Shown one piece after another: positions 44,894 through 57,659 of a stretch of 64,000 bases of DNA. A model generated the notes under the pieces. The model worked only from the letters and a program-made list of their open reading frames with translations. It searched no databases and was not told where the DNA came from. The stretch's first letter is position 1. Each line of letters begins with the position of its first letter. The position numbers were made by a program, and so were the translations under genes. The stretch is from Prosopocoilus inquinatus (lineage: Eukaryota > Arthropoda > Insecta > Coleoptera > Lucanidae): contig CM069871.1 in the NCBI GenBank assembly GCA_036172665.1, positions 62,680,713 to 62,744,712 of the forward strand, read 5' to 3'.

Positions 44894-45177
44894 ATATTGC
44901 TTGTTTAAATTTTTGCACGAACACTCGCATGAGCACTCGCACGAACATTCGCACGAGCACTCGCACGAGCACTTTTACGAGCATTCGCACGAGAACTCGC
45001 ACGAGCACTCACACGAACATTCGCACGAGCACTTGCACGAACATTCTCACGAGCACTTGCACGAACACCCGCACGAGCACTCGCACGAGCACTCGCATGA
45101 GCACTCGCACGAGCAATCGCATGAACATTCGCACGAGCACTCGCACGAGCACGAGCACTGGCACAAACATTCGCACG
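44894..45177 (+). repeat. Composite insert 12 (516-bp class, CACTTTTACG variant)
   Basis: 284-bp insert. CACTTTTACG (about 44970) replaces CACTCTTACG. The tail ATAGATGCATTTTCGC matches insert 10. Confidence 0.92.
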
Positions 45178-48100
45178 AGCTGCATAATATAGATGCATTT
45201 TCGCTCTTCACACTCGATAGGAAAAGAAGTTTTCGCTTTGGAAAAATTGCTGTTTGTGGGGGAATTAAACGTTTCCCTCTCAGGGGAATGACGTTCTCCA
45301 CTGGTCATCCAACGGAGAAAACAGCATCGTTCCATCTCTCTCCGTCTCTGAGTAATAGCGATTTTTCTGAAAGAAATTGGCGGAGGCGCCGGGTATGAAT
45401 TTTAACAAGCATTATCTCCGGAACGGTTGGAGTTAGGAAGATGCGGTTTTCACTGCTGCGTAGCATTCGGCCAGCTGCATAATACAGATGCAGTTTCGAC
45501 CTTCACACTCGATTGGAAAAGAAGTTTTCGCTTTGGAAAAATTGCTGTTTGTGGGGGAATTAAACGTTTCCCTCTCAGGGGAATGACGTTCTCCACTGGT
45601 CATCCAACGGAGAAAACAGCATCGTTCCATCTCTCTCCGTCTCTGAGTAATCGCGATTTTTCTGAAAAAAATTGGCGGAGGCGCCGGGTATGAAATTAAA
45701 CAAGCAATATCTCCGGAACGGTTGGAGTTAGGAAGATGCGGTTTTCACTGCTGCGTAGCATTCGGCCAGCTGCATAATACAGATGCAGTTTCGACCTTCA
45801 CACTCGATTGGAAAAGAAGTTTTCGCTTTGGAAAAATTGCTGTTTGTGGGGGAATTAAACGTTTCCCTCTCAGGGGAATGACGTTCTCCACTGGTCATCC
45901 AACGGAGGAAACAGCATCGTTCCATCTCTCTCCGTCTCTGAGTAATCGCGATTTTTCTGAAAAAAATTGGCGGAGGCGCCGGGTATGAATTTAAACAAGC
46001 ATTATCTCCGGAACGGTTGGAGTTAGGAAGACGCGGTTTTCACTGCTGCGTAGCATTCGGCGAGCTGCATAATACAGATGCAGTTTCGACCTTCACACTC
46101 GATTGGAAAAGAAGTTTTCGCTTTGGAAAAATTGCTGTTTGTGGGGGAATTAAACGTTTCCCTCTCAGGGGAATGACGTTCTCCACTGGTCATCCAACGG
46201 AGGAAACAGCATCGTTCCATCTCTCTCCGTCTCTGAGTAATCGCGATTTTTCTGAAAAAAATTGGCGGAGGCGCCGGGTATGAAATTAAACAAGCAATAT
46301 CTCCGGAACGGTTGGAGTTAGGAAGACGCGGTTTTCACTGCTGCGTAGCATTCGGCCAGCTGCATAATACAGATGCAGTTTCGACCTTCACACTCGATTG
46401 GAAAAGAAGTTTTCGCTTTGGAAAAATTGCTGTTTGTGGGGGAATTAAACGTTTCCCTCTCAGGGGAATGACGTTCTCCACTGGTCATCCAACGGAGGAA
46501 ACAGCATCGTTCCATCTCTCTCCGTCTCTGAGTAATAGCGATTTTTCTGAAAGAAATTGGCGGAGGCGCCGGGTATGAATTTAAACAAGCATTATCTCCG
46601 GAACGGTTGGAGTTAGGAAGACACGGTTTTCACTGCTGCGTAGCATTCGGCGAGCTGCATAATACAGATGCAGTTTCGACCTTCACACTCGATTGGAAAA
46701 GAAGTTTTCGCTTTGGAAAAATTGCTGTTTGTGGGGAAATTAAACGTTTCCCTCTCAGGGGAATGACGTTCTCCACTGGTCATCCAACGGAGAAAACAGC
46801 ATCGTTCCATCTCTCTCCGTCTCTGAGTAATCGCGATTTTTCTGAAAAAAATTGGCGGAGGCGCCGGGTATGAAATTAAACAAGCAATATCTCCGGAACG
46901 GTTGGAGTTGGGAAGATGCGGTTTTCACTGCTGCGTAGCATTCGGCCAGCTGCATAATACAGATGCAGTTTCGACCTTCACACTCGATTGGAAAAGAAGT
47001 TTTCGCTTTGGAAAAATTGCTGTTTGTGGGGGAATTAAACGTTTCCCTCTCAGGGGAATGACGTTCTCCACTGGTCATCCAACGGAGGAAACAGCATCGT
47101 TCCATCTCTCTCCGTCTCTGAGTAATCGCGATTTTTCTGAAAAAAATTGGCGGAGGCGCCGGGTATGAAATTAAACAAGCAATATCTCCGGAACGGTTGG
47201 AGTTAGGAAGATGCGGTTTTCACTGCTGCGTAGCATTCGGCCAGCTGCATAATACAGATGCAGTTTCGACCTTCACACTCGATTGGAAAAGAAGTTTTCG
47301 CTTTGGAAAAGTTGCTGTTTGTGGGGGAATTAAACGTTTCCCTCTCAGGGGAATGACGTTCTCCACTGGTCATCCAACGGAGAAAACAGCATCGTTTCAT
47401 CTCTCTCCGTCTCTGAGTAATCGCGATTTTTCTGAAAAAAATTGGCGGAGGCGCCGGGTATTAATTTAAACAAGCAATATCTCCGGAACGGTTGGAGTTA
47501 GGAAGATGCGGTTTTCACTGCTGCGTAGCATTCGGCCAGCTGCATAATACAGATGCAGTTTCGACCTTCACACTCGATTGGAAAAGAAGTTTTCGCTTTG
47601 GAAAAATTGCTGTTTGTGGAGGAATTAAACGTTTCCCTCTCAGGAGAATGACGTTTTTCCACTGGTCATCCAGCGGAGAAAACAGCATCGTTCCATCTCT
47701 CTCCGTCTCTGAGTTATCCCGATTTTTCTGAAGGAAATTGGCGGAGGCGCCGGGTATGAATTTAAACAAGCATTATCTCCGGAACGGTTGGAGTTAGGAA
47801 GATGCGGTTTTCACTGCTGCGTAGCATTCGGCCAGCTGCATAATACAGATGTAGTTTCGACCTTCACACTCGATTGGAAGAGAAGTTCTCGCTTTGGAAA
47901 AATTGCTGTTTGTGGGAGAATTAAACCTTTTCCTCTCAGGGGAATGACGTTCTCCACTGGTCATCCAACGGAGAAAACAGCATGGTTCTATCTCTCTCCG
48001 TCTCTGGGTAATCGTGAGTTTTCTGAAAAAGATTGGCGGAGTCGCCTGGTATGAATTTAAACAAGCATTATCTCCGGAACGGTTGGAGTTAGGAAGATGC

Positions 48101-49835
48101 GGTTTTCACTGCTGCGTAGCATTCGGCCAGCTGCATAATACAGATGCAGTTTCGACCTTCACACTCGATTGGAAAAGAAGTTTTCGCTTTGGAAAAATTG
48201 CTGTTTGTGGGGGAATTAAGCGTTTCCCTCTCAGGGGAATGACGTTCTCCACTGGTCATCCAACGGAGGAAACAGCATCGTTCCATCTCTCTCCGTCTCT
48301 GAGTAATCGCGATTTTTCTGAAAACAATTGGCGGAGGCGCCGGGTATGAAATTAAACAAGCAATATCTCCGGAACGGTTGGAGTTAGGAAGATGCGGTTT
48401 TCACTGCTGCGTAGCATTCGGCCAGCTGCATAATACAGATGCAGTTTCGACCGTCACACTCGATTGGAAAGGAAGTTTTCGCTTTGGAAAAATTGCTGTT
48501 TGTGGGGGAATTAAACGTTTCCCTCTCAGGGGAATGACGTTCTCCACTGGTCATCCAACGGAGGAAACAGCATCGTTCCATCTCTCTCCGTCTCTGAGTA
48601 ATCGCGATTTTTCTGAAAAAAATTGGCGGAGGCGCCGGGTATGAAATTAAACAAGCATTATCTCCGGAACGGTTGGAGTTAGGAAGATGCGGTTTTCACT
48701 GCTGCGTAGCATTCGGCCAGCTGCATAATACAGATGCAGTTTCGACCTTCACACTCGATTGGAAAGGAAGTTTTCGCTTTGGAGAAATTGCTGTTTGTGG
48801 GGGAATTAAACGTTTCCCTCTCAGGAGAATGACGTTCTCCACTGGTCATCCAACGGAGAAAACAGCATCGTTCCATCTCTCTCCATCTCTGAGTAATCGC
48901 GATTTTTCAGAAAGAAATTGGCGGAGGCGCCGTGTATGAATTTAAACAAGCAATATCTCCGGAACGGTTGGAGTTAGGAAGATGTGGTTTTCACTGCTGC
49001 GTGTCATTCGACCAGCTGCATAATACAGATGCAGTTTCGACCTTCACACTCGATTGGAAAAGAAGTTTTCGCTTTGGAAAAATTGCTGTTTGTGGGGGAA
49101 TTAAACGTTTCCATCTCAGGAGAATGACGTCCTCCACTGGTCATCCAACGGAGAAAACAGCATCGTTCCATCTCTCTCCGTCTCTGAGTAATCGCGATTT
49201 TTCTGAAAAAAATTGGCGGAGGCGCCGGGTATGAAATTAAACAAGCAATATCTCCGGAACGGTTGGAGTTAGGAAGATGCGGTTTTCACTGCTGCGTAGC
49301 ATTCGGCCAGCTGCATAATACAGATGCAGTTTCGACCTTCACACTCGATTGGAAAAGAAGTTTTCGCTTTGGAAAAATTGCTGTTTGTGGAGGAATTAAA
49401 CGTTTCCCTCTCAGGGGAATGACGTTCTCCACTGGTCATCCAACGGAGAAAACAGCATCGTTCCATCTCTCTCCGTCTCTGAGTAATCGCGATTTTTCTG
49501 AAAAAAATTGGCGGAGGCGCCGGGTATGAAATTAAATAAGCAATATCTCCGGAACGGTTGGAGTTAGGAAGATGCGGTTTTCACTGCTGCGTAGCATTCG
49601 GCCAGCTGCATAATACAGATGCAGTTTCGACCTTCACACTCGATTGGAAAAGAAGTTTTCGCTTTGGAAAAATTGCTGTTTGTGGGGGAATTAAACGTTT
49701 CCCTCTCAGGGGAATGACGTTCTCCACTGGTCATCCAACGGAGAAAACAGCATCGTTCTATCTCTCTCTGTCTATGAATAATCGCGATTTTACTGAAAGA
49801 AATTGGCGGAGGCGCCGGGTATGAATTTAAACAAG
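45178..49835 (+). repeat. Monomer block 13 (tail plus 15 monomers, 45427-49558), diverse
   Basis: One of the most diverged parts of the interior. CGGCGAGCTG occurs at about 46060 and 46650. The monomer at 47197 ends GGGTATTAATTT. The monomer at 47492 is 296 bp. The monomer at 47788 has many private changes (AATCGTGAGTTTTC, GGAGTCGCCTGG). GTGTCATTCGACC recurs at about 49000. Confidence 0.92.
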
Positions 49836-50023
49836 ATATTGCTTGTTTAAATTTTTGAACGAACACTCGCATGAGCACTCGCACGAACATTCGCACGAGC
49901 ACTCGCACGAACACCCGCGCGAGCACTCGCACGAGCACTCGCATGAGCACTCGCACGAGCAATCGCATGAACATTCGCACGAGCACTCGCACGAGCACGA
50001 GCACTGGCACAAACATTCGCACG
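49836..50023 (+). repeat. Composite insert 13 (420-bp class)
   Basis: 188-bp insert whose minisatellite begins TTTTTGAACGAACAC instead of TTTTTGCACGAACAC, a change shared only with the next insert. It is eight 12-mers shorter than the long class. Confidence 0.92.
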
Positions 50024-50255
50024 AGCTGCATAATACAGATGCAGTTTCGCTCTTCACACTCGATAGGAAAAGAAGTTTTCGCTTTGGAAAAATTGCTGTT
50101 TGTGGGGGAATTAAACGTTTCCCTCTCAGGGGAATGACGTTCTCCACTGGTCATCCAACGGAGAAAACAGCATCGTTCTATCTCTCTCTGTCTATGAATA
50201 ATCGCGATTTTACTGAAAGAAATTGGCGGAGGCGCCGGGTATGAATTTAAACAAG
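50024..50255 (+). repeat. Monomer tail linking two consecutive composite units
   Basis: 232 bp of monomer sequence (AGCTGC... to TTTAAACAAG) with the CTATGAATAATCGCG marker. This is the only place in the window where two composite units follow each other with no simple monomer between. Confidence 0.92.
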
Positions 50256-50443
50256 ATATTGCTTGTTTAAATTTTTGAACGAACACTCGCACGAGCACTT
50301 GCACGAACATTCTCACGAGCACTTGCACGAACACCCGCGCGAGCACTCGCACGAGCACTCGCATGAGCACTCGCACGAGCAATCGCATGAACATTCGCAC
50401 GAGCACTCGCACGAGCACGAGCACTGGCACAAACATTCGCACG
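50256..50443 (+). repeat. Composite insert 14 (420-bp class)
   Basis: 188-bp insert, exactly 420 bp after insert 13 and sharing TTTTTGAACG. Its internal 12-mer order differs, keeping the CACTTGCACGAACATTC copies instead of the GCATGAGCACTC start. The two were therefore shortened in different places or exchanged segments. Confidence 0.92.
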
Positions 50444-51855
50444 AGCTGCATAATACAGATGCAGTTTCGCTCTTCACACTCGATAGGAAAAGAAGTTTTC
50501 GCTTTGGAAAAATTGCTGTTTGTGGGGGAATTAAACGTTTCCCTCTCAGGAGAATGACGTTCTCCACTGGTCATCCAGCGGAGAAAACAGCATCGTTCCA
50601 TCTCTCTCCGTCTCTGAGTAATCGCGATTTTTCTGAAAAAAATTGGCGGAGGCGCCGGGTATGAAATTAAACAAGCAATATCTCCGGAACGGTTGGAGTT
50701 AGGAAGATGCGGTTTTCACTGCTGCGTAGCATTCGGCCAGCTGCATAATACAGATGCAGTTTCGACCTTCACACTCGATTGGAAAAGAAGTTTTCGCTTT
50801 GGAAAAATTGCTGTTTGTGGGGGAATTAAACGTTTCCCTCTCAGGGGAATGACGTTCTCCACTGGTCATCCAACGGAGGAAACAGCATCGTTCCATCTCT
50901 CTCCGTCTCTGAGTTATCCCTATTTTTCTGAAGGAAATTGGCGGAGGCGCCGGGTATGAATTTAAACAAGCATTATCTCCGGAACGGTTGGAGTTAGGAA
51001 GATGCGGTTTTCACTGCTGCGTAGCATTCGGCCAGCTGCATAATACAGATGCAGTTTCGACCTTCACACTCGATTGGAAAAGAAGTTTTCGCTTTGGAAA
51101 AATTGCTGTTTGTGGGGGAATTAAACGTTTCCCTCTCAGGGGAATGACGTTCTCCACTGGTCATCCAACGGAGGAAACAGCATCGTTCCATCTCTCTCCG
51201 TCTCTGAGTAATAGCGATTTTTCTGAAAGAAATTGGCGGAGGCGCCGGGTATGAATTTAAACAAGCATTATCTCCGGAACGGTTGGAGTTAGGAAGACGC
51301 GGTTTTCACTGCTGCGTAGCATTCGGCCAGCTGCATAATACAGATGCAGTTTCGACCTTCACACTCGATTGGAAAAGAAGTTTTCGCTTTGGAAAAATTG
51401 CTGTTTGTGGGGGAATTAAACGTTTCCCTCTCAGGGGAATGACGTTCTCCACTGGTCATCCAACGGAGAAAACAGCATCGTTCTATCTCTCTCCGTCTCT
51501 GAGTAATAGCGATTTTTCTGAAAGAAATTGGCGGAGGCGCCGGGTATGAATTTAAACAAGCATTATCTCCGGAACGGTTGGAGTTAGGAAGACGCGGTTT
51601 TCACTGCTGCGTAGCATTCGGCTAGCTGCATAATACAGATGCAGTTTCGACCTTCACACTCGATTGGAAAAGAAGTTTTCGCTTTGGAAAAATTGCTGTT
51701 TGTGGGGGAATTAGACGTTTCCCTCTCAGGGGAATGACGTTCTCCACTGGTCATCCAACGGAGAAAACAGCATCGTTCTATCTCTCTCTGTCTATGAATA
51801 ATCGCGATTTTACTGAAAGAAATTGGCGGAGGCGCCGGGTATGAATTTAAACAAG
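50444..51855 (+). repeat. Monomer block 14 (tail plus monomers 50693-51578)
   Basis: The monomer at 50693 has GAGTTATCCCTATTTTTC and GAAGGAAATTGG, a chimera of the 296-bp subtype and an ordinary 295-bp unit. The monomer at 51578 has CGGCTAGCTG and AATTAGACG and then the insert-preceding marker. Confidence 0.92.
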
Positions 51856-52139
51856 ATATTGCTTGTTTAAATTTTTGCACGAACACTCGCATGAGCACTC
51901 GCACGAACATTCGCACGAGCACTCGCACGAGCACTCTTACGAGCATTCGCACGAGAACTCGCACGAGCACTCACACGAACATTCGCACGAGCACTTGCAC
52001 GAACATTCTCACGAGCACTTGCACGAACACCCGCGCGAGCACTCGCACGAGCACTCGCATGAGCACTCGCACGAGCAATCGCATGAACATTCGCACGAGC
52101 ACTCGCACGAGCACGAGCACTGGCACAAACATTCGCACG
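51856..52139 (+). repeat. Composite insert 15 (516-bp class, CCCGCGCGAG variant)
   Basis: 284-bp insert of the common right-half type. Confidence 0.92.
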
Positions 52140-54065
52140 AGCTGCATAATACAGATGCAGTTTCGCTCTTCACACTCGATAGGAAAAGAAGTTTTCGCTT
52201 TGGAAAAATTGCTGTTTGTGGGGGAATTAAACGTTTCCCTCTCAGGAGAATGACGTTCTCCACTGGTCATCCAGCGGAGAAAACAGCATCGTTCCATCTC
52301 TCTCCGTCTCTGAGTAATAGCGATTTTTCTGAAAGAAATTGGCGGAGGCGCCGGGTATGAATTTAAACAAGCATTATCTCCGGAACGGTTGGAGTTAGGA
52401 AGACGCGGTTTTCACTGCTGCGTAGCATTCGGCCAGCTGCATAATACAGATGCAGTTTCGACCTTCACACTCGATTGGAAAAGAAGTTTTCGCTTTGGAA
52501 AAATTGCTGTTTGTGGGGGAATTAAACGTTTCCCTCTCAGGGGAATGACGTTCTCCACTGGTCATCCAACGGAGAAAACAGCATCGTTCCATCTCTCTCC
52601 GTCTCTGAGTAATCGCGATTTTTCTGAAAAAAATTGGCGGAGGCGCCGGGTATGAAATTAAACAAGCAATATCTCCGGAACGGTTGGAGTTAGGAAGATG
52701 CGGTTTTCACTGCTGCGTAGCATTCGGCCAGCTGCATAATACAGATGCAGTTTCGACCTTCACACTCGATTGGAAAAGAAGTTTTCGCTTTGGAAAAATT
52801 GCTGTTTGTGGGGGAATTAAACGTTTCCCTCTCAGGGGAATGACGTTCTCCACTGGTCATCCAACGGAGGAAACAGCATCGTTCCATCTCTCTCCGTCTC
52901 TGAGTAATAGCGATTTTTCTGAAAGAAATTGGCGGAGGCGCCGGGTATGAATTTAAACAAGCATTATCTCCGGAACGGTTGGAGTTAGGAAGACGCGGTT
53001 TTCACTGCTGCGTAGCATTCGGCCAGCTGCATAATACAGATGCAGTTTCGACCTTCACACTCGATTGGAAAAGAAGTTTTCGCTTTGGAAAAATTGCTGT
53101 TTGTGGGGGAATTAAACGTTTCCCTCTCAGGGGAATGACGTTCTCCACTGGTCATCCAACGGAGAAAACAGCATCGTTCCATCTCTCTCCGTCTCTGAGT
53201 AATCGCGATTTTTCTGAAAAAAATTGGCGGAGGCGCCGGGTATGAAATTAAACATGCAATATCTCCGGAACGGTTGGAGTTAGGAAGATGCGGTTTTCAC
53301 TGCTGCGTAGCATTCGGCCAGCTGCATAATACAGATGCAGTTTCGACCTTCACACTCGATTGGAAAAGAAGTTTTCGCTTTGGAAAAATTGCTGTTTGTG
53401 GGGGAATTAAACGTTTCCCTCTCAGGGGAATGACTTTCTCCACTGGTCATCCAACGGAGGAAACAGCATCCTTCCATCTCTCTAAGTCTCTGAGTAATAG
53501 CGATTTTTCTGAAAGAAATTGGCGGAGGCGCCGGGTATGAATTTAAACAAGCATTATCTCCGGAACGGTTGGAGTTAGGAAGACGCGGTTTTCACTGCTG
53601 CGTAGCATTCGGCCAGCTGCATAATACAGATGCAGTTTCGACCTTCACACTCGATTGGAAAAGAAGTTTTCGCTTTGGAAAAATTGCTGTTTGTGGGGGA
53701 ATTAAACGTTTCCCTCTCAGGGGAATGACGTTCTCCACTGGTCATCCAACGGAGAAAACAGCATCGTTCCATCTCTCTCCGTCTCTGAGTAATCGCGATT
53801 TTTCTGAAAAAAATTGGCGGAGGCGCCGGGTATGAAATTAAACAAGCAATATCTCCGGAACGGTTGGAGTTAGGAAGATGCGGTTTTCACTGCTGCGTAG
53901 CATTCGGCCAGCTGCATAATACAGATGCAGTTTCGACCTTCAGGGGAATGACGTTCTCCACTGGTCATCCAACGGAGAAAACAGCATCGTTCTACCTCTC
54001 TCTGTCTATGAATAATCGCGATTTTACTGAAAGAAATTGGCGGAGGCGCCGGGTATGAATTTAAA
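52140..54065 (+). repeat. Monomer block 15 (tail plus six monomers), ends in a 223-bp unit
   Basis: GACGCGG and GATGCGG monomers alternate. The last unit (53864) has lost 72 bp between CGACCTTCA and GGGGAATG, joined at a shared TCA. GAATTTAAATTGC follows directly because of a 7-bp loss. Confidence 0.92.
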
Positions 54066-54346
54066 TTGCTTGTTTAAATTTTTGCACGAACACTCGCATG
54101 AGCACTCGCACGAACATTCGCACGAGCACTCGCACGAGCACTCTTAAGAGCATTCGCACGAGAACTCGCACGAGCACTCACACGAACATTCGCACGAGCA
54201 CTTGCACGAACATTCTCACGAGCACTTGCACGAACACCCGCGCGAGCACTCGCACGAGCACTCGCATGAGCACTCGCACGAGCAATCGCATGAACATTCG
54301 CACGAGCACTCGCACGAGCACGAGCACTGGCACAAACATTCGCACG
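54066..54346 (+). repeat. Composite insert 16 (509-bp class, fold-back broken)
   Basis: CAAGATA is missing from the leader, so the 12-bp inverted repeat is destroyed while the minisatellite is intact (with CACTCTTAAGAGC). The same two changes occur only in insert 17. Confidence 0.92.
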
Positions 54347-55459
54347 AGCTGCATAATACAGATGCAGTTTCGCTCTTCACACTCGATAGGAAAAGAAGTT
54401 TTCGCTTTGGAAAAATTGCTGTTTGTGGGGGAATTAAACGTTTCCCTCTCAGGAGAATGACGTTCTCCACTGGTCATCCAGCGGAGAAAACAGCATCGTT
54501 CCATCTCTCTCCGTCTCTGAGTAATCGCGATTTTTCTGAAAAAAATTGGCGGAGGCGCCGGGTATGAAATTAAACAAGCAATATCTCCGGAACGGTTGGA
54601 GTTAGGAAGATGCGGTTTTCACTGCTGCGTAGCATTCGGCCAGCTGCATAATACAGATGCAGTTTCGACCTTCACACTCGATTGGAAAAGAAGTTTTCGC
54701 TTTGGAAAAATTGCTGTTTGTGGGGGAATTAAACGTTTCCCTCTCAGGGGAATGACGTTCTCCACTGGTCATCCAACGGAGAAAACAGCATCGTTCCATC
54801 TCTCTCCGTCTCTGAGTAATCGCGATTTTTCTGAAAAAAATTGGCGGAGGCGCCGGGTATGAAATTAAACAAGCAATATCTCCGGAACGGTTGGAGTTAG
54901 GAAGATGCGGTTTTCACTGCTGCGTAGCATTCGGCCAGCTGCATAATACAGATGCAGTTTCGACCTTCACACTCGATTGGAAAAGAAGTTTTCGCTTTGG
55001 AAAAATTGCTGTTTGTGGGGGAATTAAACGTTTCCCTCTCAGGGGAATGACGTTCTCCACTGGTCATCCAACGGAGGAAACAGCATCCTTCCATCTCTCT
55101 AAGTCTCTGAGTAATAGCGATTTTTCTGAAAGAAATTGGCGGAGGCGCCGGGTATGAATTTAAACAAGCATTATCTCCAGAACGGTTGGAGTTAGGAAGA
55201 CGCGGTTTTCACTGCTGCGTAGCATTCGGCTAGCTGCATAATACAGATGCAGTTTCGACCTTCACACTCGATTGGAAAAGAAGTTTTCGCTTTGGAAAAA
55301 TTGCTGTTTGTGGGGGAATTAGACGTTTCCCTCTCAGGGGAATGACGTTCTCCACTGGTCATCCAACGGAGAAAACAGCATCGTTCTATCTCTCTCTGTC
55401 TATGAATAATCGCGATTTTACTGAAAGAAATTGGCGGAGGCGCCGGGTATGAATTTAAA
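54347..55459 (+). repeat. Monomer block 16 (tail plus monomers 54596, 54891, 55186)
   Basis: It holds the GCATCCTTCC...CTAAGTC variant, then a monomer with ATCTCCAGAACGG, CGGCTAGCTG and AATTAGACG before the insert. Confidence 0.92.
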
Positions 55460-55740
55460 TTGCTTGTTTAAATTTTTGCACGAACACTCGCATGAGCACT
55501 CGCACGAACATTCGCACGAGCACTCGCACGAGCACTCTTAAGAGCATTCGCACGAGAACTCGCACGAGCACTCACACGAACATTCGCACGAGCACTTGCA
55601 CGAACATTCTCACGAGCACTTGCACGAACACCCGCGCGAGCACTCGCACGAGCACTCGCATGAGCACTCGCACGAGCAATCGCATGAACATTCGCACGAG
55701 CACTCGCACGAGCACGAGCACTGGCACAAACATTCGCACG
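55460..55740 (+). repeat. Composite insert 17 (509-bp class, fold-back broken)
   Basis: Same 7-bp loss and CACTCTTAAGAGC change as insert 16, so the two are copies. The preceding monomers differ: a 223-bp unit there, a full unit here. Confidence 0.92.
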
Positions 55741-57375
55741 AGCTGCATAATACAGATGCAGTTTCGCTCTTCACACTCGATAGGAAAAGAAGTTTTCGCT
55801 TTGGAAAAATTGCTGTTTGTGGGGGAATTAAACGTTTCCCTCTCAGGAGAATGACGTTCTCCACTGGTCATCCAGCGGAGAAAACAGCATCGTTCCATCT
55901 CTCTCCGTCTCTGAGTAATCGCGATTTTTCTGAAAAAAATTGGCGGAGGCGCCGGGTATGAAATTAAACAAGCAATATCTCCGGAACGGTTGGAGTTAGG
56001 AAGATGCGGTTTTCACTGCTGCGTAGCATTCGGCCAGCTGCATAATACAGATGCAGTTTCGACCTTCACACTCGATTGGAAAAGAAGTTTTCGCTTTGGA
56101 AAAATTGCTGTTTGTGGGGGAATTAAACGTTTCCCTCTCAGGGGAATGACGTTCTCCACTGGTCATCCAACGGAGGAAACAGCATCGTTCCATCTCTCTC
56201 CGTCTCTGAGTAATAGCGATTTTTCTGAAAGAAATTGGCGGAGGCGCCGGGTATGAATTTAAACAAGCATTATCTCCGGAACGGTTGGAGTTAGGAAGAC
56301 GCGGTTTTCACTGCTGCGTAGCATTCGGCCAGCTGCATAATACAGATGCAGTTTCGACCTTCACACTCGATTGGAAAAGAAGTTTTCGCTTTGGAAAAAT
56401 TGCTGTTTGTGGGGGAATTAAACGTTTCCCTCTCAGGGGAATGACGTTCTCCACTGGTCATCCAACGGAGAAAACAGCATCGTTCCATCTCTCTCCGTCT
56501 TTGAGTAATCGCGATTTTTCTGAAAAAAATTGGCGGAGGCGCCGGGTATGAAATTAAACAAGCAATATCTCCGGAACGGTTGGAGTTAGGAAGATGCGGT
56601 TTTCACTGCTGCGTAGCATTCGGCCAGCTGCATAATACAGATGCAGTTTCGACCTTCACACTCGATTGGAAAAGAAGTTTTCGCTTTGGAAAAATTGCTG
56701 TTTGTGGGGGAATTAAACGTTTCCCTCTCAGGGGAATGACGTTCTCCACTGGTCATCCAACGGAGGAAACAGCATCCTTTCATCTCTCTAAGTCTCTGAG
56801 TAATAGCGATTTTTCTGAAAGAAATTGGCGGAGGCGCCGGGTATGAATTTAAACAAGCATTATCTCCGGAACGGTTGGAGTTAGGAAGACGCGGTTTTCA
56901 CTGCTGCGTAGCATTCGGCCAGCTGCATAATACAGATGCAGTTTCGACCTTCACACTCGATTGGAAAAGAAGTTTTCGCTTTGGAAAAATTGCTGTTTGT
57001 GGAGGAATTAAACGTTTCCCTCTCAGGGGAATGACGTTCTCCACTGGTCATCCAACGGAGAAAACAGCATCGTTCCATCTCTCTCCGTCTCTGAGTAATC
57101 GCGATTTTTCTGAAAAAAATTGGCGGAGGCGCCGGGTATGAAATTAAACAAGCAATATCTCCGGAACGGTTGGAGTTAGGAAGATGCGGTTTTCACTGCT
57201 GCGTAGCATTCGGCCAGCTGCATAATACAGATGCAGTTTCGACCTTCAGGGGAATGACGTTCTCCACTGGTCATCCAACGGAGAAAACAGCATCGTTCTA
57301 TCTCTATCTGTCTATGAATAATCGCGATTTTACTGAAAGAAATTGGCGGAGGCGCCGGGTATGAATTTAAACAAG
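55741..57375 (+). repeat. Monomer block 17 (tail plus five units, 55990-57170)
   Basis: GATGCGG and GACGCGG types alternate. The last unit (57170) is the 223-bp deletion form with a private CTCTATCTGTC. Confidence 0.92.
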
Positions 57376-57659
57376 ATATTGCTTGTTTAAATTTTTGCAC
57401 GAACACTCGCATGAGCACTCGCACGAACATTCGCACGAGCACTCGCACGAGCACTCTTACGAGCATTCGCACGAGAACTCGCACGAGCACTCACACGAAC
57501 ATTCGCACGAGCACTTGCACGAACATTCTCACGAGCACTTGCACGAACACCCGCGCGAGCACTCGCACGAGCACTCGCATGAGCACTCGCACGAGCAATC
57601 GCATGAACATTCGCACGAGCACTCGCACGAGCACGAGCACTGGCACAAACATTCGCACG
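57376..57659 (+). repeat. Composite insert 18 (516-bp class, CCCGCGCGAG variant)
   Basis: 284-bp insert with an intact fold-back leader, preceded by a 223-bp unit. Confidence 0.92.

Noticed and set aside
49564..50601. 345-codon minus-strand frame
   Set aside because: It results from two consecutive 420-bp composite units whose length is a multiple of three. Its content is repeat translation only.
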